Shown: positions 35,962 through 45,274 of the stretch, in pieces
Position numbering within the stretch: the stretch's first letter is position 1
Layout of the letters: every line of letters starts with the position of its first letter
Source of the DNA: Mesorhizobium amorphae
GTDB lineage: Bacteria; Pseudomonadota; Alphaproteobacteria; Rhizobiales; Rhizobiaceae
Length of the DNA: 64,000 nucleotides
Assembly: GCF_014843845.1 (NCBI RefSeq)
Contig: NZ_JHQS01000129.1
Coordinates: forward strand, 1-64,000
Direction: 5' to 3'
Translations under genes and position numbers: made by a program
The notes under the pieces: model-generated
Database searches by the model: none
Told to the model about the DNA's origin: nothing
Seen by the model: only the letters and a program-made list of their open reading frames with translations

Positions 35962-36182
35962 TCCTGCATTCCCGATCGTTCCGCCTGTCTCCGGACCACG
36001 AACCGGCAGTCTCTGTCAATTCGCCGCGAGCGATTCCACTTCATCATCCTCAGGCGCGTCAGGGTTCATTTCCGCGCACGAAAGGCCTGCGGCTGGACAT
36101 TTCCAGCTGCCTCGATGGTCTTCATCCCAAGCTTCAAGGGCAATCGTCGAACCAGGAAAAAACGGCTTTGGTACGGAAGCGA

Positions 36183-36611
36183 CTATTTCTTCTCGTAGCC
36201 GGAGCGGATTTCCGCCATCGCTTCCTTGATGCGCTCGCGCAGGATCTCGACGGATTCGGTGCCGGATTTCCGGACCAGCTCGGACACCTCGCCGGCATTC
36301 TTGAGCGCGGTTTCGAAGGATTTCCGCGCGAACTCCGCCTGCTTGGCCATCAGTTCCTGCGGATTGCCCGGCGCCCGGTAGTTCTGCGCCATGTCGGCGA
36401 CTTCGCGCAGCGTGTCCTGCAGCATCTCGCGCTGCCTGGAGAACAGCGAGGTCGCTCCGGCAGCACCGGCTCTCGCCGATTTCTCCAGCGCTTCGAGGTT
36501 TTTGCGATGGTGGCTGAGGATCGCTTCTATATCGACATTCGGCACCTTCAGGTCACGGCCGAATCTGCTGAACATGTCCAGGAACGAGTCGGATTCCGGT
36601 TGTTTTGCCAT
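36183..36611 (-). CDS. Phasin family protein
   Basis: 142 residues. The long helix SLFSRQREMLQDTLREVADM, then MAKQAEFARKSFETALKNAGEV and the AEIRSGYEKK tail fit the phasin family (granule-associated proteins of polyhydroxyalkanoate). Phasins coat storage granules in the cytoplasm. It is a single gene with no cysteine; rhizobia carry several. Confidence 0.8.
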   Translation of the reverse strand: MAKQPESDSFLDMFSRFGRDLKVPNVDIEAILSHHRKNLEALEKSARAGAAGATSLFSRQREMLQDTLREVADMAQNYRAPGNPQELMAKQAEFARKSFETALKNAGEVSELVRKSGTESVEILRERIKEAMAEIRSGYEKK

Positions 36612-36679
36612 AGTCGTTTGCTCCCCAGTCTGCCGCGAATACTAACCCTCATGGAAGAATAGAGCATGACGCGCCCGCG

Positions 36680-37984
36680 TCAATTGACGAGGAACAATCG
36701 CTCCGCCGCATAAAGCATTATGCCGGCAAGTCCGCCGATGACCATGCCGTTGAAGCGGATGTATTGCAGGTCGCGGCCGATGTTCATTTCGATCAGCCGG
36801 GTGAGCTGGGCAAGGTCCCAGCGCCTGACCTGGTCGGCGATGAATTTCGACACCCCGCTCTTCTGGTTTTCGACGAAGGAGGACAGCGCCACGACGAACC
36901 CCTGGTTCATGTCGGCCCTGATCTGCACGTCGCTGGCCAGATGGCGGCCCACCTCGACGAACATGGCCGCGAGATGGACGCGGATCATCGAATTCGGCGC
37001 CTTGGCATCCTGCTCGATGAACAGGCTGAGGCTCTCCCACATGTCGCCGGCCAGTGACTTCACCTCCGGCCTTGCCAGGAAATCGCGCTTCAGCTGCTCG
37101 GCGCGCCTGGCATATTGCTTCGAGGTCCTCAGCCGTTTTATGAAGGTTCGCACGAAACGGTCGAATTCGGCGCGCATCGGGTGATCGGGATCGGCCCGCA
37201 CCTCGTCGAGCAGCGAGCCGGCGGAGGCAACGATCTTCTTCAAAAGATAGGCGTCGGCACGAAACAGGTTGAACAGCGACGGCAGTTCCTCGCGGATCTT
37301 CTCGCGCATGGTCGCCAGCGCCTCCTCGTCGTTCAGGAAGCGGCCGATCACCCTTGTGAATTCGTCGAACAGTTTCTGGTGGCGGCGGTCGTCGGTCAGT
37401 GCCGACAGCAATTCCGCGGCCAGCGGTGCCAGCGGCACCTTGTTGATTTGCTCCAGCATGCGGCTGGTGACGAAACCGCGCAGGCCGGATTGCTCGATCG
37501 CTGTGAGCGTCTGCGGCACCAGACGGGCGACGAAGCGCGACAGGCCGGCGGCGCGCTCGGCATCAGCCAGCCAGTCGGCGACCAAAGCCGAAAAGTCGAC
37601 CTCGGCCAGTTTCTCGCGCACCGGCTCGGGCGCCAGGAAATTGACCTCGATGAAGCGGCCGAGATTGTCGGCGATACGGTTCTGGTTCTCCGGGATGATG
37701 GCGGTGTGCGGGATTGGCAGGCCGAGCGGCCGCTTGAACAGCGCCACCACCGCATACCAGTCGGCCAGCCCGCCGATGGTCGCCGCCTCGGCGAAGGCGG
37801 CGACAAAGCCAAGCCATGGGTAGGTGCCCTCGAACGACTTGGCAAGGGCAAAGACGAGGACGCAGAGCACCAGCGCCGCGGTGGCCGCGAACTTGGTGCG
37901 CCTCAGCGCCGAGAGCTTCACTTCGGCATCGATGTCGATGCGAACGGGGGCAGCCGGGGCAAGAACCTGGACTGGTGGTGACAT
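36680..37984 (-). CDS. DUF445 domain membrane protein
   Basis: 434 residues. Helices lie near the N-terminus (ATAALVLCVLVFALA; GFVAAFAEAATIGGLADWYA) and at the end (GMVIGGLAGIMLYAAERLFL). The block GLADWYAVVALFKRPLGLPIPHTAIIP (core WYAVVALFKRPLG) and NQNRIADNLGRFIEVNFL are DUF445 hallmarks. The large middle part is likely periplasmic or cytoplasmic and helical. The function is unknown. It is upstream of a phasin gene on the same strand with about 70 bases between. Confidence 0.85.
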   Translation of the reverse strand: MSPPVQVLAPAAPVRIDIDAEVKLSALRRTKFAATAALVLCVLVFALAKSFEGTYPWLGFVAAFAEAATIGGLADWYAVVALFKRPLGLPIPHTAIIPENQNRIADNLGRFIEVNFLAPEPVREKLAEVDFSALVADWLADAERAAGLSRFVARLVPQTLTAIEQSGLRGFVTSRMLEQINKVPLAPLAAELLSALTDDRRHQKLFDEFTRVIGRFLNDEEALATMREKIREELPSLFNLFRADAYLLKKIVASAGSLLDEVRADPDHPMRAEFDRFVRTFIKRLRTSKQYARRAEQLKRDFLARPEVKSLAGDMWESLSLFIEQDAKAPNSMIRVHLAAMFVEVGRHLASDVQIRADMNQGFVVALSSFVENQKSGVSKFIADQVRRWDLAQLTRLIEMNIGRDLQYIRFNGMVIGGLAGIMLYAAERLFLVN

Positions 37985-38094
37985 GGGTCGAGCCGCTCCT
38001 GATCGGTGTTGCGATCTTATTTAGGATCGGTCCCGGCCAAATGCCCGCGACACGCCATCCGGGTCACAAATCCGCGCGGTCATGCACATAAAGT

Positions 38095-38109
38095 TGACGA
38101 ACTTGTTCA
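38095..38109 (+). promoter_or_regulatory. Iron-responsive operator upstream of rirA
   Basis: TGACGAACTTGTTCA fits the RirA consensus TGA-N9-TCA exactly. It lies 80 bases upstream of the rirA start. Autoregulation by RirA is the likely meaning. An additional dyad, TGGAA-TTG-TTCCA, lies at 38130-38142. Confidence 0.6.
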
Positions 38110-38188
38110 TCTATTATGCGCCGCCAGTCTGGAATTGTTCCAAGGTATAGGCCATATTGGACTCAAGCTACTGCTTCGTGAGGACAAA

Positions 38189-38650
38189 ATGCGGCTTACG
38201 CGCCAGACCAATTACGCCATGCGCATCCTTATGTATTGCGCCGCCAACAGCGATCGGCTGAGCCGCATCCCCGAGATCGCAGCCGCCTATTCGGTGTCGG
38301 AGCTTTTCCTGTTCAAGATCCTGCAGCCGCTGGTCGAGCATGGTCTGGTCGAGACGGTGCGCGGCAGGAATGGCGGCGTCAGGCTTGGCCGCGCCGCCGA
38401 GCAGATCAGCCTGTTCGACGTCGTGCGGGTGACGGAAGAGAGCTTCGCCATGGCCGAGTGCTTCGAGAACGACGCGGCCGAGTGCCCGCTGGTCGACAGC
38501 TGCGCGCTGAATTCGGCGCTGCGCGAGGCGCTCAACGCCTTCTTTGCCGTGCTGTCGCGCTATACGATCGCCGACCTGGTGGCGGCGCGCCCGAACGTGC
38601 GCCAATTGCTTGGCATCGACATGCTGGTTCAGCGCGCTCCGGCCGCCTGA
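38189..38650 (+). CDS. rirA: Rhizobial iron regulator RirA
   Basis: 153 residues of the Rrf2 family. The start MRLTRQTNYAMRILMYCAAN is typical of RirA, and the winged helix is in the first 65 residues (FLFKILQPLVEHGLVETVRG). Cys91, Cys99 and Cys105 (AECFENDAAECPLVDSC) are the Fe-S ligands. RirA represses iron-uptake genes when its cluster is present in iron-replete cells. It is convergent with hmuV and adjacent to the hmu locus that it probably controls. ATG 38189 follows a GTGAGG site. Confidence 0.93.
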   Translation: MRLTRQTNYAMRILMYCAANSDRLSRIPEIAAAYSVSELFLFKILQPLVEHGLVETVRGRNGGVRLGRAAEQISLFDVVRVTEESFAMAECFENDAAECPLVDSCALNSALREALNAFFAVLSRYTIADLVAARPNVRQLLGIDMLVQRAPAA

Positions 38651-38665
38651 TCCTCTGGCCTGTCG

Positions 38666-39454
38666 CTAAGCGGCCGATTGCGGCAGCACGAACGGCACGT
38701 TGCCCGCCGGCAGCACGCCGACCTTCAGCCGGCAATCGAAGACTTTTTCGATCAGCTCGTCGCTGAGCACATCCTGCGGCGCGCCGGCGGCGGCCAGCCG
38801 TCCGCGATGCATGACATGGATGTGGTCGGCATACATGGCCGTCAGGTTGAGGTCGTGCAGGATGGCGATCACGCCGCCGCCGTGTCTGGCGAAGTCGCGG
38901 GCGATGTTCATGATGATCAGCTGGTGTTTGATGTCGAGGCTGGAAACCGGCTCGTCGAGAAACAGGTAGCGCGGTTTGCCGTCCAGGACCGGCGCCCAGA
39001 CCTGGCACAACACGCGCGCAAGCTGGACGCGCTGCTGCTCGCCGCCCGAAAGCTCCTGGTAGAAACGCCCGGCAGAACCCTCGAGGTCGACACGCGCCAG
39101 CGCTCGTTCGGGCAGTCGCGCATCCTCGCCTGGCAAGACGCCCGAGCGGCCGCCGACAAGGCCAAGCTTGACCACCTCTCGCACCGTAAACGGGAAGGAC
39201 AGCGTCGTCGCCTGCGGCAGCACCGCTCGCTGCGTCGCGGCCTCGACCGGCCTCATCGCCGACATGTCGCGGCCGTTGAGGGCAATGCTGCCCGTATAGA
39301 CAAGCTCTCCCGACAGGGCCTTGAGGAAGGTCGTCTTGCCGGACCCGTTGGGGCCGACAATCGCGGCCACTTCGCCCGGCCGCGCCTCGAAATCGACACC
39401 GGTAACGATAGGTTTGCCAGCGATCGCCACCGAAACATCCCTTGCCTCGATCAT
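38666..39454 (-). CDS. hmuV: Haemin ABC transporter ATP-binding protein HmuV
   Basis: 262 residues from ATG 39454. Walker A is GPNGSGKTTF, the signature LSGGEQQRVQLAR, Walker B YLFLDEPVSSLD and the switch His in ILHDLNLT. It powers haem import through HmuU. It lies eight bases after hmuU in the hmuPSTUV gene row. The longer reading from 39577 would overlap hmuU and has no support. Confidence 0.96.
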   Translation of the reverse strand: MIEARDVSVAIAGKPIVTGVDFEARPGEVAAIVGPNGSGKTTFLKALSGELVYTGSIALNGRDMSAMRPVEAATQRAVLPQATTLSFPFTVREVVKLGLVGGRSGVLPGEDARLPERALARVDLEGSAGRFYQELSGGEQQRVQLARVLCQVWAPVLDGKPRYLFLDEPVSSLDIKHQLIIMNIARDFARHGGGVIAILHDLNLTAMYADHIHVMHRGRLAAAGAPQDVLSDELIEKVFDCRLKVGVLPAGNVPFVLPQSAA

Positions 39455-39461
39455 CCGGGCC

Positions 39462-40565
39462 TCACAGGTCGACGATGCCGCGCTTGCGCAGCAGGATCCA
39501 GAGGAAGAATGGCGCGCCGGCGATCGCGGTGACGATGCCGATAGGCAGCTCGGCCGGCGCGACAATGGTGCGGGCAACGGCGTCCGCCAGCAAAAGCAGC
39601 GAGGCGCCGAGCAAGGCCGAAGCCGGCAGCAGATAGCGATTGTCGGGCCCGATCAAAAGCCGCAGCAGATGCGGCACGACAATGCCGACGAAGCCGATGC
39701 CGCCGCTGACGGCGACGGAGGCGCCAACCGCCGCCGAGACGCCGACGATGGCCGTGTATTTCAGCCGCTGTACCGGAATGCCGAGATGGCCGGCGGTCGC
39801 CTCGCCGAGCGCCAGCGCATTGAGGCCCCGCGCCAGGAACGGCATCGCCGCCAGCGCCAGCCCGATGACCGGCCCGACGGAACCGATCTTCTGCCAGGTC
39901 GCGCCGGCCAGTGAGCCGAGCTGCCAGAAAGTCAGGTCGCGCAGCTGCCGGTCATCGGCCATGAAGATCAGGATGCCGGTCAGCGCCATGGCAAGCGCCG
40001 CCAGCGCGATACCGGCGAGCAGCATGGTGGCAATCGAGGTTTGCCCGCGCCGCGTGGCAACCTGATAAAGCACCAGTGTCGTGGCAAGACCGCCGACGAA
40101 GGCCGCCAGCGGCAGCGCAAGCGTACCGAGCAAGGCGGTTACCGGCGCCAGGACTGTCGCGCCAAGCACGATGACAGCGACCGCGCCGAGGCTGGAGCCT
40201 GCCGAGACGCCGATGAGGCCGGGGTCGGCGAGCGGATTGCGGAAAAGCCCTTGCATCACCGCGCCAGACACAGCGAGTGCCGCCCCGATCAGCACGCCGA
40301 GCAGCACGCGCGGCATGCGGATATCCCAGACGATCAGCTGGTCGCGGGCGTTCAACGCCGCGTCGCCCGGCACCGAACCGAACAGCCAGTCGCCGATGAC
40401 GCCGACGGCCGAGGCGTCGGACGCGCCTGAGGTCAGTGACAGGAAAATCGAGATGCCGAGCGCCTGGCACAAAAGCAAGATGACGAGGCGCGCACGCGCC
40501 GAGCGGTCGCCTTCGGCTGCCGTCGCCATCCCGCCCGCCACGCCGGCGATCGACTGATCCGCCAT
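39462..40565 (-). CDS. hmuU: Haemin ABC transporter permease HmuU
   Basis: 367 residues from ATG 40565, with about nine or ten helices of the BtuC/FecCD type: MPRVLLGVLIGAALAVSGAV, LADPGLIGVSAGSSLGAV, and GGIGFVGIVVPHLLRLL, the last being the coupling-helix region. It forms the inner-membrane channel with HmuV. Its start lies five bases before the hmuT stop. The earlier in-frame start at 40754 falls inside hmuT and is rejected. Confidence 0.96.
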   Translation of the reverse strand: MADQSIAGVAGGMATAAEGDRSARARLVILLLCQALGISIFLSLTSGASDASAVGVIGDWLFGSVPGDAALNARDQLIVWDIRMPRVLLGVLIGAALAVSGAVMQGLFRNPLADPGLIGVSAGSSLGAVAVIVLGATVLAPVTALLGTLALPLAAFVGGLATTLVLYQVATRRGQTSIATMLLAGIALAALAMALTGILIFMADDRQLRDLTFWQLGSLAGATWQKIGSVGPVIGLALAAMPFLARGLNALALGEATAGHLGIPVQRLKYTAIVGVSAAVGASVAVSGGIGFVGIVVPHLLRLLIGPDNRYLLPASALLGASLLLLADAVARTIVAPAELPIGIVTAIAGAPFFLWILLRKRGIVDL

Positions 40566-40569
40566 CCGC

Positions 40570-41472
40570 TCAGTCCGTGACCTGGCCGCCATAAAGCGAG
40601 ACTGCGAGGTCATGGATGGCGTCGGCCGTGCGCGGCCCGAAGCCGAGCAGATAACCGCCATCCATCCGGACCACCTTGCGAGTGATCCCCGCCGGCGTCG
40701 AGGCGATGGACGGGTGCGAAAACAACTCGTCGTCGGATACGGCCGGTCCGGCATTCTCCATCATCAGGATGACATCAGGCCTGGCGGTGATGATCGCCTC
40801 GTCCGACATTTGCTTGTAGCCGGAAAAGCCCTCTACCGCGTTGACGGCGCCGGCCAGCTTGACGATGCCGTCGGCGGCGGTCTCGCTGCCGGCCGCAAGG
40901 ACCTTGCCGCCCTGTATCGACAGTACGAACAGGATGCGCTTGCGCTCCTTAATCGAAGCGGTCTGGTTCTCCGCCGCCTTCAGCTTGGCGTCGACTTCGG
41001 CCGCGAGTTTCTCGGCTTTGTCTTCGGCGCCAAGCGCCTTGCCGACGATGCGTATCTTTTCGAGGATGCCCTCATGGCTGTAGCGCTCCGGCACCTCTAT
41101 GAAAGGGATGCTGGTTTTCTTCAGCACGTCGACGGCTTCCTTCGGGCCGCTGCCATGCAGCGCCAGGATTCCCGACGGATTGACCGACAGCACGCCTTCC
41201 GGCGACAGCTGACGCATATAGCCGACATCAGGCAGTTGGAGCGCCGCCTCGGGATAGCGGCTTGTCGAGTCGCGCGCGACCAAATGGCTCTGCTGGCCAA
41301 GCGCATAGACGATCTCGGTGATCGAACCGCCGATCGCCGCGACCCTGGATGTGTCGGCAAAGGCGGCAACGGTTTCGCTCGCGCGGGCCGGCAAGGCGGC
41401 GAGAAGCAGCGAGAGGCCGATCGCCGGGACAAGCGTCGCACGAAACAACCGGGGCAATGAAATCATCGTCAT
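40570..41472 (-). CDS. hmuT: Periplasmic haemin-binding protein HmuT
   Basis: 300 residues with a signal peptide (about 1-32, LVPAIGLSLLLAALPARA). The body has GGSITEIVYALG, SRYPEAALQLPDVGYMRQLS and the two-lobed class III binding-protein layout. It hands haem from the receptor to HmuU. It follows hmuS after a gap that holds intergenic repeat copy B. Confidence 0.95.
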   Translation of the reverse strand: MTMISLPRLFRATLVPAIGLSLLLAALPARASETVAAFADTSRVAAIGGSITEIVYALGQQSHLVARDSTSRYPEAALQLPDVGYMRQLSPEGVLSVNPSGILALHGSGPKEAVDVLKKTSIPFIEVPERYSHEGILEKIRIVGKALGAEDKAEKLAAEVDAKLKAAENQTASIKERKRILFVLSIQGGKVLAAGSETAADGIVKLAGAVNAVEGFSGYKQMSDEAIITARPDVILMMENAGPAVSDDELFSHPSIASTPAGITRKVVRMDGGYLLGFGPRTADAIHDLAVSLYGGQVTD

Positions 41473-41479
41473 GTTTCCT

Positions 41480-41583
41480 TAGAGCAATTCCAGGAAAAGT
41501 CCGTCGCGGCTTTCCGCCCGGAATTGTGTAAAAACAAAGAGTTAGAGCGGCTCAACCATTCTATCAAACGTTGAACCGCTCTA
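41480..41583 (-). repeat. Intergenic repeat, copy B (about 104 bp)
   Basis: The reverse complement begins AGAGCGGTTCAACG, closes the first hairpin with GAGCCGCTCT and ends with TTTTCCTGGAATTGCTCT, matching the copy at 18353 through the whole length. It sits between hmuS and hmuT and supplies the hmuS TAG stop. Confidence 0.8.
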
Positions 41584-42642
41584 GGCCGCGGTCGGGCTTG
41601 GGATGCGCGGCAGGTTCTCGGCCAGGAAGCGCCAGTCGTCGCGCTCGCCCTCGCCCTCATGGCGCTTGCCGAAGAACTGGATGATCATCTTGCCGTCGGC
41701 GCCATAAACCTCGAGCGACGTCACATGGCCGTCCTTGGTCGGCTTGCGCACGGCCCAGACCTCGTGGATGTGGTCGGTCCGCAGATGCAGATGGAAGGTC
41801 TCGTCGAGCACATTGATCCAAGGCCCCATCGGCTTGATCGACTTGACCGGGCCGGAATGGATCTGGATGCAGCCGCGATTGCCGACAAAGCACATGATCG
41901 GCATTTCACCGGCGGCGGCATGATGGAACATGGCGCTGACAGCGTCGTTGTCGACCAGCCAGGCATAGTCCTGGCCGACCATGCGCACCGCCTGGCGGCG
42001 GCTGAGCTTGAGCGTCTTCAGCATGCCGAAGAACTGGTGCACGTCGGTCAGCCTGCTCCACTGATCGCGCAGATCGTCGACACTGGTAACGGCACCCTGA
42101 ACCTCGTTCTCCTCCTCGGCGCCGCTTGCCGAGACCGCCACGGTCGGTTCCTGGTTCGACGATTCCAGCCCCGCCACCAGCTTCTGATAGGCGTAGAGGT
42201 TGGATGCGGGCCGCAGATGCACCTTGTGCACGGCTTCGCCGGCCGCGTCGAAGAACTGCAGGCTGCGGCGGATGTCGCCGCCATCGCGCTTTTCGACGGC
42301 AAAGCCATGCGCCCAGACTTTCGGGAAGATGCGCAGGTCTATGTTCTCGCCGAGCACCATGGCATTGTGGTTGCCGGTGACGACCTTGTCGTAGACGCCT
42401 ATCTTCTCGTGCACCGCGCTTTCGTTGCGGGTCAGCGCCATCACCTCGCCAACGGCTTCGAGGCCGGTCAGGAGATCGTTGACGCGCGGCTCGACGCGAA
42501 CCACGCCTTCGCCGCAATGCGCCGCGACGAGTTCGGCCTCCGAAATGCCGAGCTCGGCGGCGAGGTCGCGCTCGCGCGTTTTGGGATTGTCTTCCCGCGC
42601 CCGCCGGATTTCATGCGGGGAAGGTTTCACGCGCTGGTCCAT
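41581..42642 (-). CDS. hmuS: Haemin-degrading/chaperone factor HmuS
   Basis: 353 residues with two similar halves, the HemS/ChuX arrangement. Family blocks include LTRNESAVHEKIGVYDKV, NHNAMVLGENIDLRIFPKVW and, in the second half, FVGNRGCIQIHSGPV and NVLDETFHLHLRTDHI, with conserved histidines that can bind haem. It receives haem in the cytoplasm and supports its breakdown. It lies between hmuP and hmuT on the same strand. Confidence 0.95.
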   Translation of the reverse strand: MDQRVKPSPHEIRRAREDNPKTRERDLAAELGISEAELVAAHCGEGVVRVEPRVNDLLTGLEAVGEVMALTRNESAVHEKIGVYDKVVTGNHNAMVLGENIDLRIFPKVWAHGFAVEKRDGGDIRRSLQFFDAAGEAVHKVHLRPASNLYAYQKLVAGLESSNQEPTVAVSASGAEEENEVQGAVTSVDDLRDQWSRLTDVHQFFGMLKTLKLSRRQAVRMVGQDYAWLVDNDAVSAMFHHAAAGEMPIMCFVGNRGCIQIHSGPVKSIKPMGPWINVLDETFHLHLRTDHIHEVWAVRKPTKDGHVTSLEVYGADGKMIIQFFGKRHEGEGERDDWRFLAENLPRIPSPTAA

Positions 42643-42651
42643 GTCGGTACC

Positions 42652-42858
42652 TTACTTGTTGAGGATAAGCTTGCCCTGGCGGGTGATCTTCAGCCGGTAG
42701 AGCGCGCCATGATGCTCGATGCCGATCTCGTGCTCGCCCTGGAACAGCGTGTTGCTGGACAAGGTCCGCACCGCCAGCGGAGCCCGGTCGAAACGGGCTG
42801 ATGTGTCGTCGGAGCGGCGGACGCGATAGCGGAAGTCACTGGGATTGTGCGTGTTCAT
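42652..42858 (-). CDS. hmuP: Haemin uptake protein HmuP/HemP
   Basis: 68 residues. VRTLSSNTLFQGEHEIGIEH and YRLKITRQGKLILNK are the HemP/HmuP family core. In Bradyrhizobium and Sinorhizobium HmuP is a co-activator of the haem receptor gene. It is the first gene of the leftward row and lies 200 bases from the divergent receptor gene hmuR, with an iron-responsive operator between. Confidence 0.92.
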   Translation of the reverse strand: MNTHNPSDFRYRVRRSDDTSARFDRAPLAVRTLSSNTLFQGEHEIGIEHHGALYRLKITRQGKLILNK

Positions 42859-42924
42859 CAGGTCGGTCCCTTTCCTGTGCCGGCCACCTGGCCGGGCGCC
42901 TGCGTAAAATGCCGATTCATTTCT

Positions 42925-42939
42925 TGACTTGAATAATCA
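42925..42939. promoter_or_regulatory. Iron-responsive operator between hmuP and hmuR
   Basis: TGACTTGAATAATCA fits TGA-N9-TCA exactly. It lies 67 bases from the hmuP start and 122 from hmuR, placed to control both. RirA, encoded 4 kb away, is the likely repressor. Confidence 0.65.
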
Positions 42940-43060
42940 TGTTTACTAGTCAGTGCAATACCGGACTAAATGAGTCAACATTTAAGACGCCGGATGCAAT
43001 GAAAAATGCCAGCGAGCCGCGGGCCAGCCAGCATCGAACCTGGATTTTTGGAGTTGGGGC

Positions 43061-45271
43061 ATGGGGTTGGCGAATTGGGGACTGGGTCTGGCGGACAGCG
43101 CGGGCCCGGCGCATCGATCGATGGCAAAGGGAGTGGCCGTATTGCTGGCAGGTGCGGCGGCAATCGCATTGCTCGCACCGCCCGCCAATGCCCAGCAGGC
43201 GGCCCAACCGGCGGCTGACCAGACGGATGAGGCGAAGACGGAAGAGCCCAAGCCTGCCGAGGCAGGCGCAACACTGCTCGACAGGATCCTTGTCATAAGC
43301 CGCACCGGCGAAACGGCGATCGAATCGCTGGCCTCGGCCAGCCATGTCGACCGCGAACAGCTCGACCGCCGCATGGCGACGACGCCGAACGAAATGCTGC
43401 TCCGCGTGCCGGGCGTCGCGGTACAGGCCGACGCGCGGCGCGTCAGCTCCAGCATCAACATCCGCGGCCTGCAGGATTTCGGCCGCGTCGCGGTGATAGT
43501 CGACGGCGCCCGCCAGAATTTCCAGCGCTCCGACCACGGCACGCAATCGACCTTCTATGTCGATCCCGAGCTCATCAAGTCCGTCGACGTCATCCGCGGC
43601 CCGGTCGCCAACACCTATGGTTCCGGCGCCATCGGCGGCGTCGTCTTCTTCGACACCAAGGACGCCGAGGACTTCCTCAAGCCTGAGGAAACCTGGGCCG
43701 GCTCCGTCACCGGGCGCTACGAAAGCAACGGCAAGGGCTGGACCACCAGCGCCAGCGGCGCTTACCGCTTCAACGAAAACTGGGATGTGCTGGGCAACAT
43801 CGTCTACCGCAACTATGACGACTACAAGAATGGCGGCGGCGACACCGTTGCCGGCACCGGCTTCGACGTGCTGAGCGGCCTGCTCAAGACCACGATCCGC
43901 CCCAGCGAAAACAGCGAATTGAAGCTCGGCTGGGTCGGCTCGAGCGACGGATGGACAGAGACCAGCGGCGGCGTGCCGGCGAACGATGTCGACTTGAAGT
44001 CGAACACCTTCACCGCTCGCTACAACATCACCGACGACGCCAAGAGCTGGCTCGACCTCCACATCAACACCTCCTACAACAAGACCAACCTCGATCTGAC
44101 GACCCTTGTTGCACAAAACCGGTTCGATCCGGTCACCGGCCTTCCCGTTGTGCTGCCGGCGGGCTCGATATCGACCTTCGATGTCGGCACCACAGGCATC
44201 GACATCTGGAACACGTCACGTTTCGAGACCGCGGGCATCGCGCATGAGTTGACCTATGGCGGCGACTGGGTGGGCGACAATGTCGAGACGGGCGGCACGG
44301 CCGGCGGCGACAGTTTTTACACGCCGTCGGGCAAGCGCAACGTCTCCGGCGCTTACGTCCAGGACAAGCTGACCTGGGACTGGCTCGAAGTCATCACCGG
44401 CCTGCGCTATGACAACTACAGCCTGAAGGACTCGAGCAACGAAACATCCGGCGACAGGCTGTCGCCGCGCATCACCGTCGGTGTCTCGCCATTCGAAAGC
44501 GCCGGCCTTGCCGGTCTGCAGTTCTACGGCACCTACGCGGAAGGCTACCGGTCGCCGTCGCTGACCGAAACGCTGATCAGCGGCAACCATCCGGCCGGCG
44601 TCAGCTTCCCGTTCCTGCCCAATCCCAATCTGCGGCCCGAAACCGGCAAGACCACCGAGTTCGGTATCAACTACAAGCAGAACGACATTCTCGAAGCCGG
44701 CGACGCGCTGCGACTGAAGGCCGCCTACTTCAACAACAATGTCGACGACTACATCGAGGGCGTGACGCTCTCGCCCTTCGACCCGACCAGCGGTTGCCCA
44801 TTCGGCCCGGGCATTCCGATCTGCTTCCAGTACCAGAACTTCGCCAAGGCCAAGATCAACGGCTTCGAACTGGAAAGCGTCTACGACGCCGGCTGGGGTT
44901 ATGCCGGGCTCTCGGCCTCGATCATCAACGGTCACACCTTCTCGTATGAAGGCGAGCGGGCCGACCTCGCCACCATCCCGTCCTCCCAGGTGACGGCGCA
45001 GCTTGGCGTTCGCTTCCTCGAAGACAAGCTGACCGTCGGCGGCGAAGTGCAATACAACGGCAAGCCCAAGGGCAATCCAGTGGCCAAGGACTATACGCTG
45101 GTCAACGCCTTTGCCAGCTACCAGGCGACCGACAATTTGAAGGTGGACTTCCGCGCCGACAATTTGTTCGACGTCAAATACGCCAACCCGCTGAACGGAA
45201 GCACCACCGCCGTCCTCTACGAACCCGGCGTCACGCTGAAGCTGGCGGCGACCATGCGCTTTGGAGGCTGA
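43061..45271 (+). CDS. hmuR: TonB-dependent haem receptor HmuR
   Basis: 736 residues. After a signal region ending near ALLAPPANAQQ, the plug starts at DRILVISRTGETAIESLAS, with PGVAVQADARRVSSSINIRG and RGPVANTYGSGAIGG. The 22-strand barrel follows, with YAEGYRSPSLTE and NPNLRPETGKTTEFG, the haem-receptor boxes, and a C-terminal aromatic-type strand. It carries haem across the outer membrane with TonB energy. A second ATG 20 codons downstream gives a shorter signal peptide but lacks a ribosome-binding site. Divergent from hmuP. Confidence 0.95.
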   Translation: MGLANWGLGLADSAGPAHRSMAKGVAVLLAGAAAIALLAPPANAQQAAQPAADQTDEAKTEEPKPAEAGATLLDRILVISRTGETAIESLASASHVDREQLDRRMATTPNEMLLRVPGVAVQADARRVSSSINIRGLQDFGRVAVIVDGARQNFQRSDHGTQSTFYVDPELIKSVDVIRGPVANTYGSGAIGGVVFFDTKDAEDFLKPEETWAGSVTGRYESNGKGWTTSASGAYRFNENWDVLGNIVYRNYDDYKNGGGDTVAGTGFDVLSGLLKTTIRPSENSELKLGWVGSSDGWTETSGGVPANDVDLKSNTFTARYNITDDAKSWLDLHINTSYNKTNLDLTTLVAQNRFDPVTGLPVVLPAGSISTFDVGTTGIDIWNTSRFETAGIAHELTYGGDWVGDNVETGGTAGGDSFYTPSGKRNVSGAYVQDKLTWDWLEVITGLRYDNYSLKDSSNETSGDRLSPRITVGVSPFESAGLAGLQFYGTYAEGYRSPSLTETLISGNHPAGVSFPFLPNPNLRPETGKTTEFGINYKQNDILEAGDALRLKAAYFNNNVDDYIEGVTLSPFDPTSGCPFGPGIPICFQYQNFAKAKINGFELESVYDAGWGYAGLSASIINGHTFSYEGERADLATIPSSQVTAQLGVRFLEDKLTVGGEVQYNGKPKGNPVAKDYTLVNAFASYQATDNLKVDFRADNLFDVKYANPLNGSTTAVLYEPGVTLKLAATMRFGG

Positions 45272-45274
45272 CGA

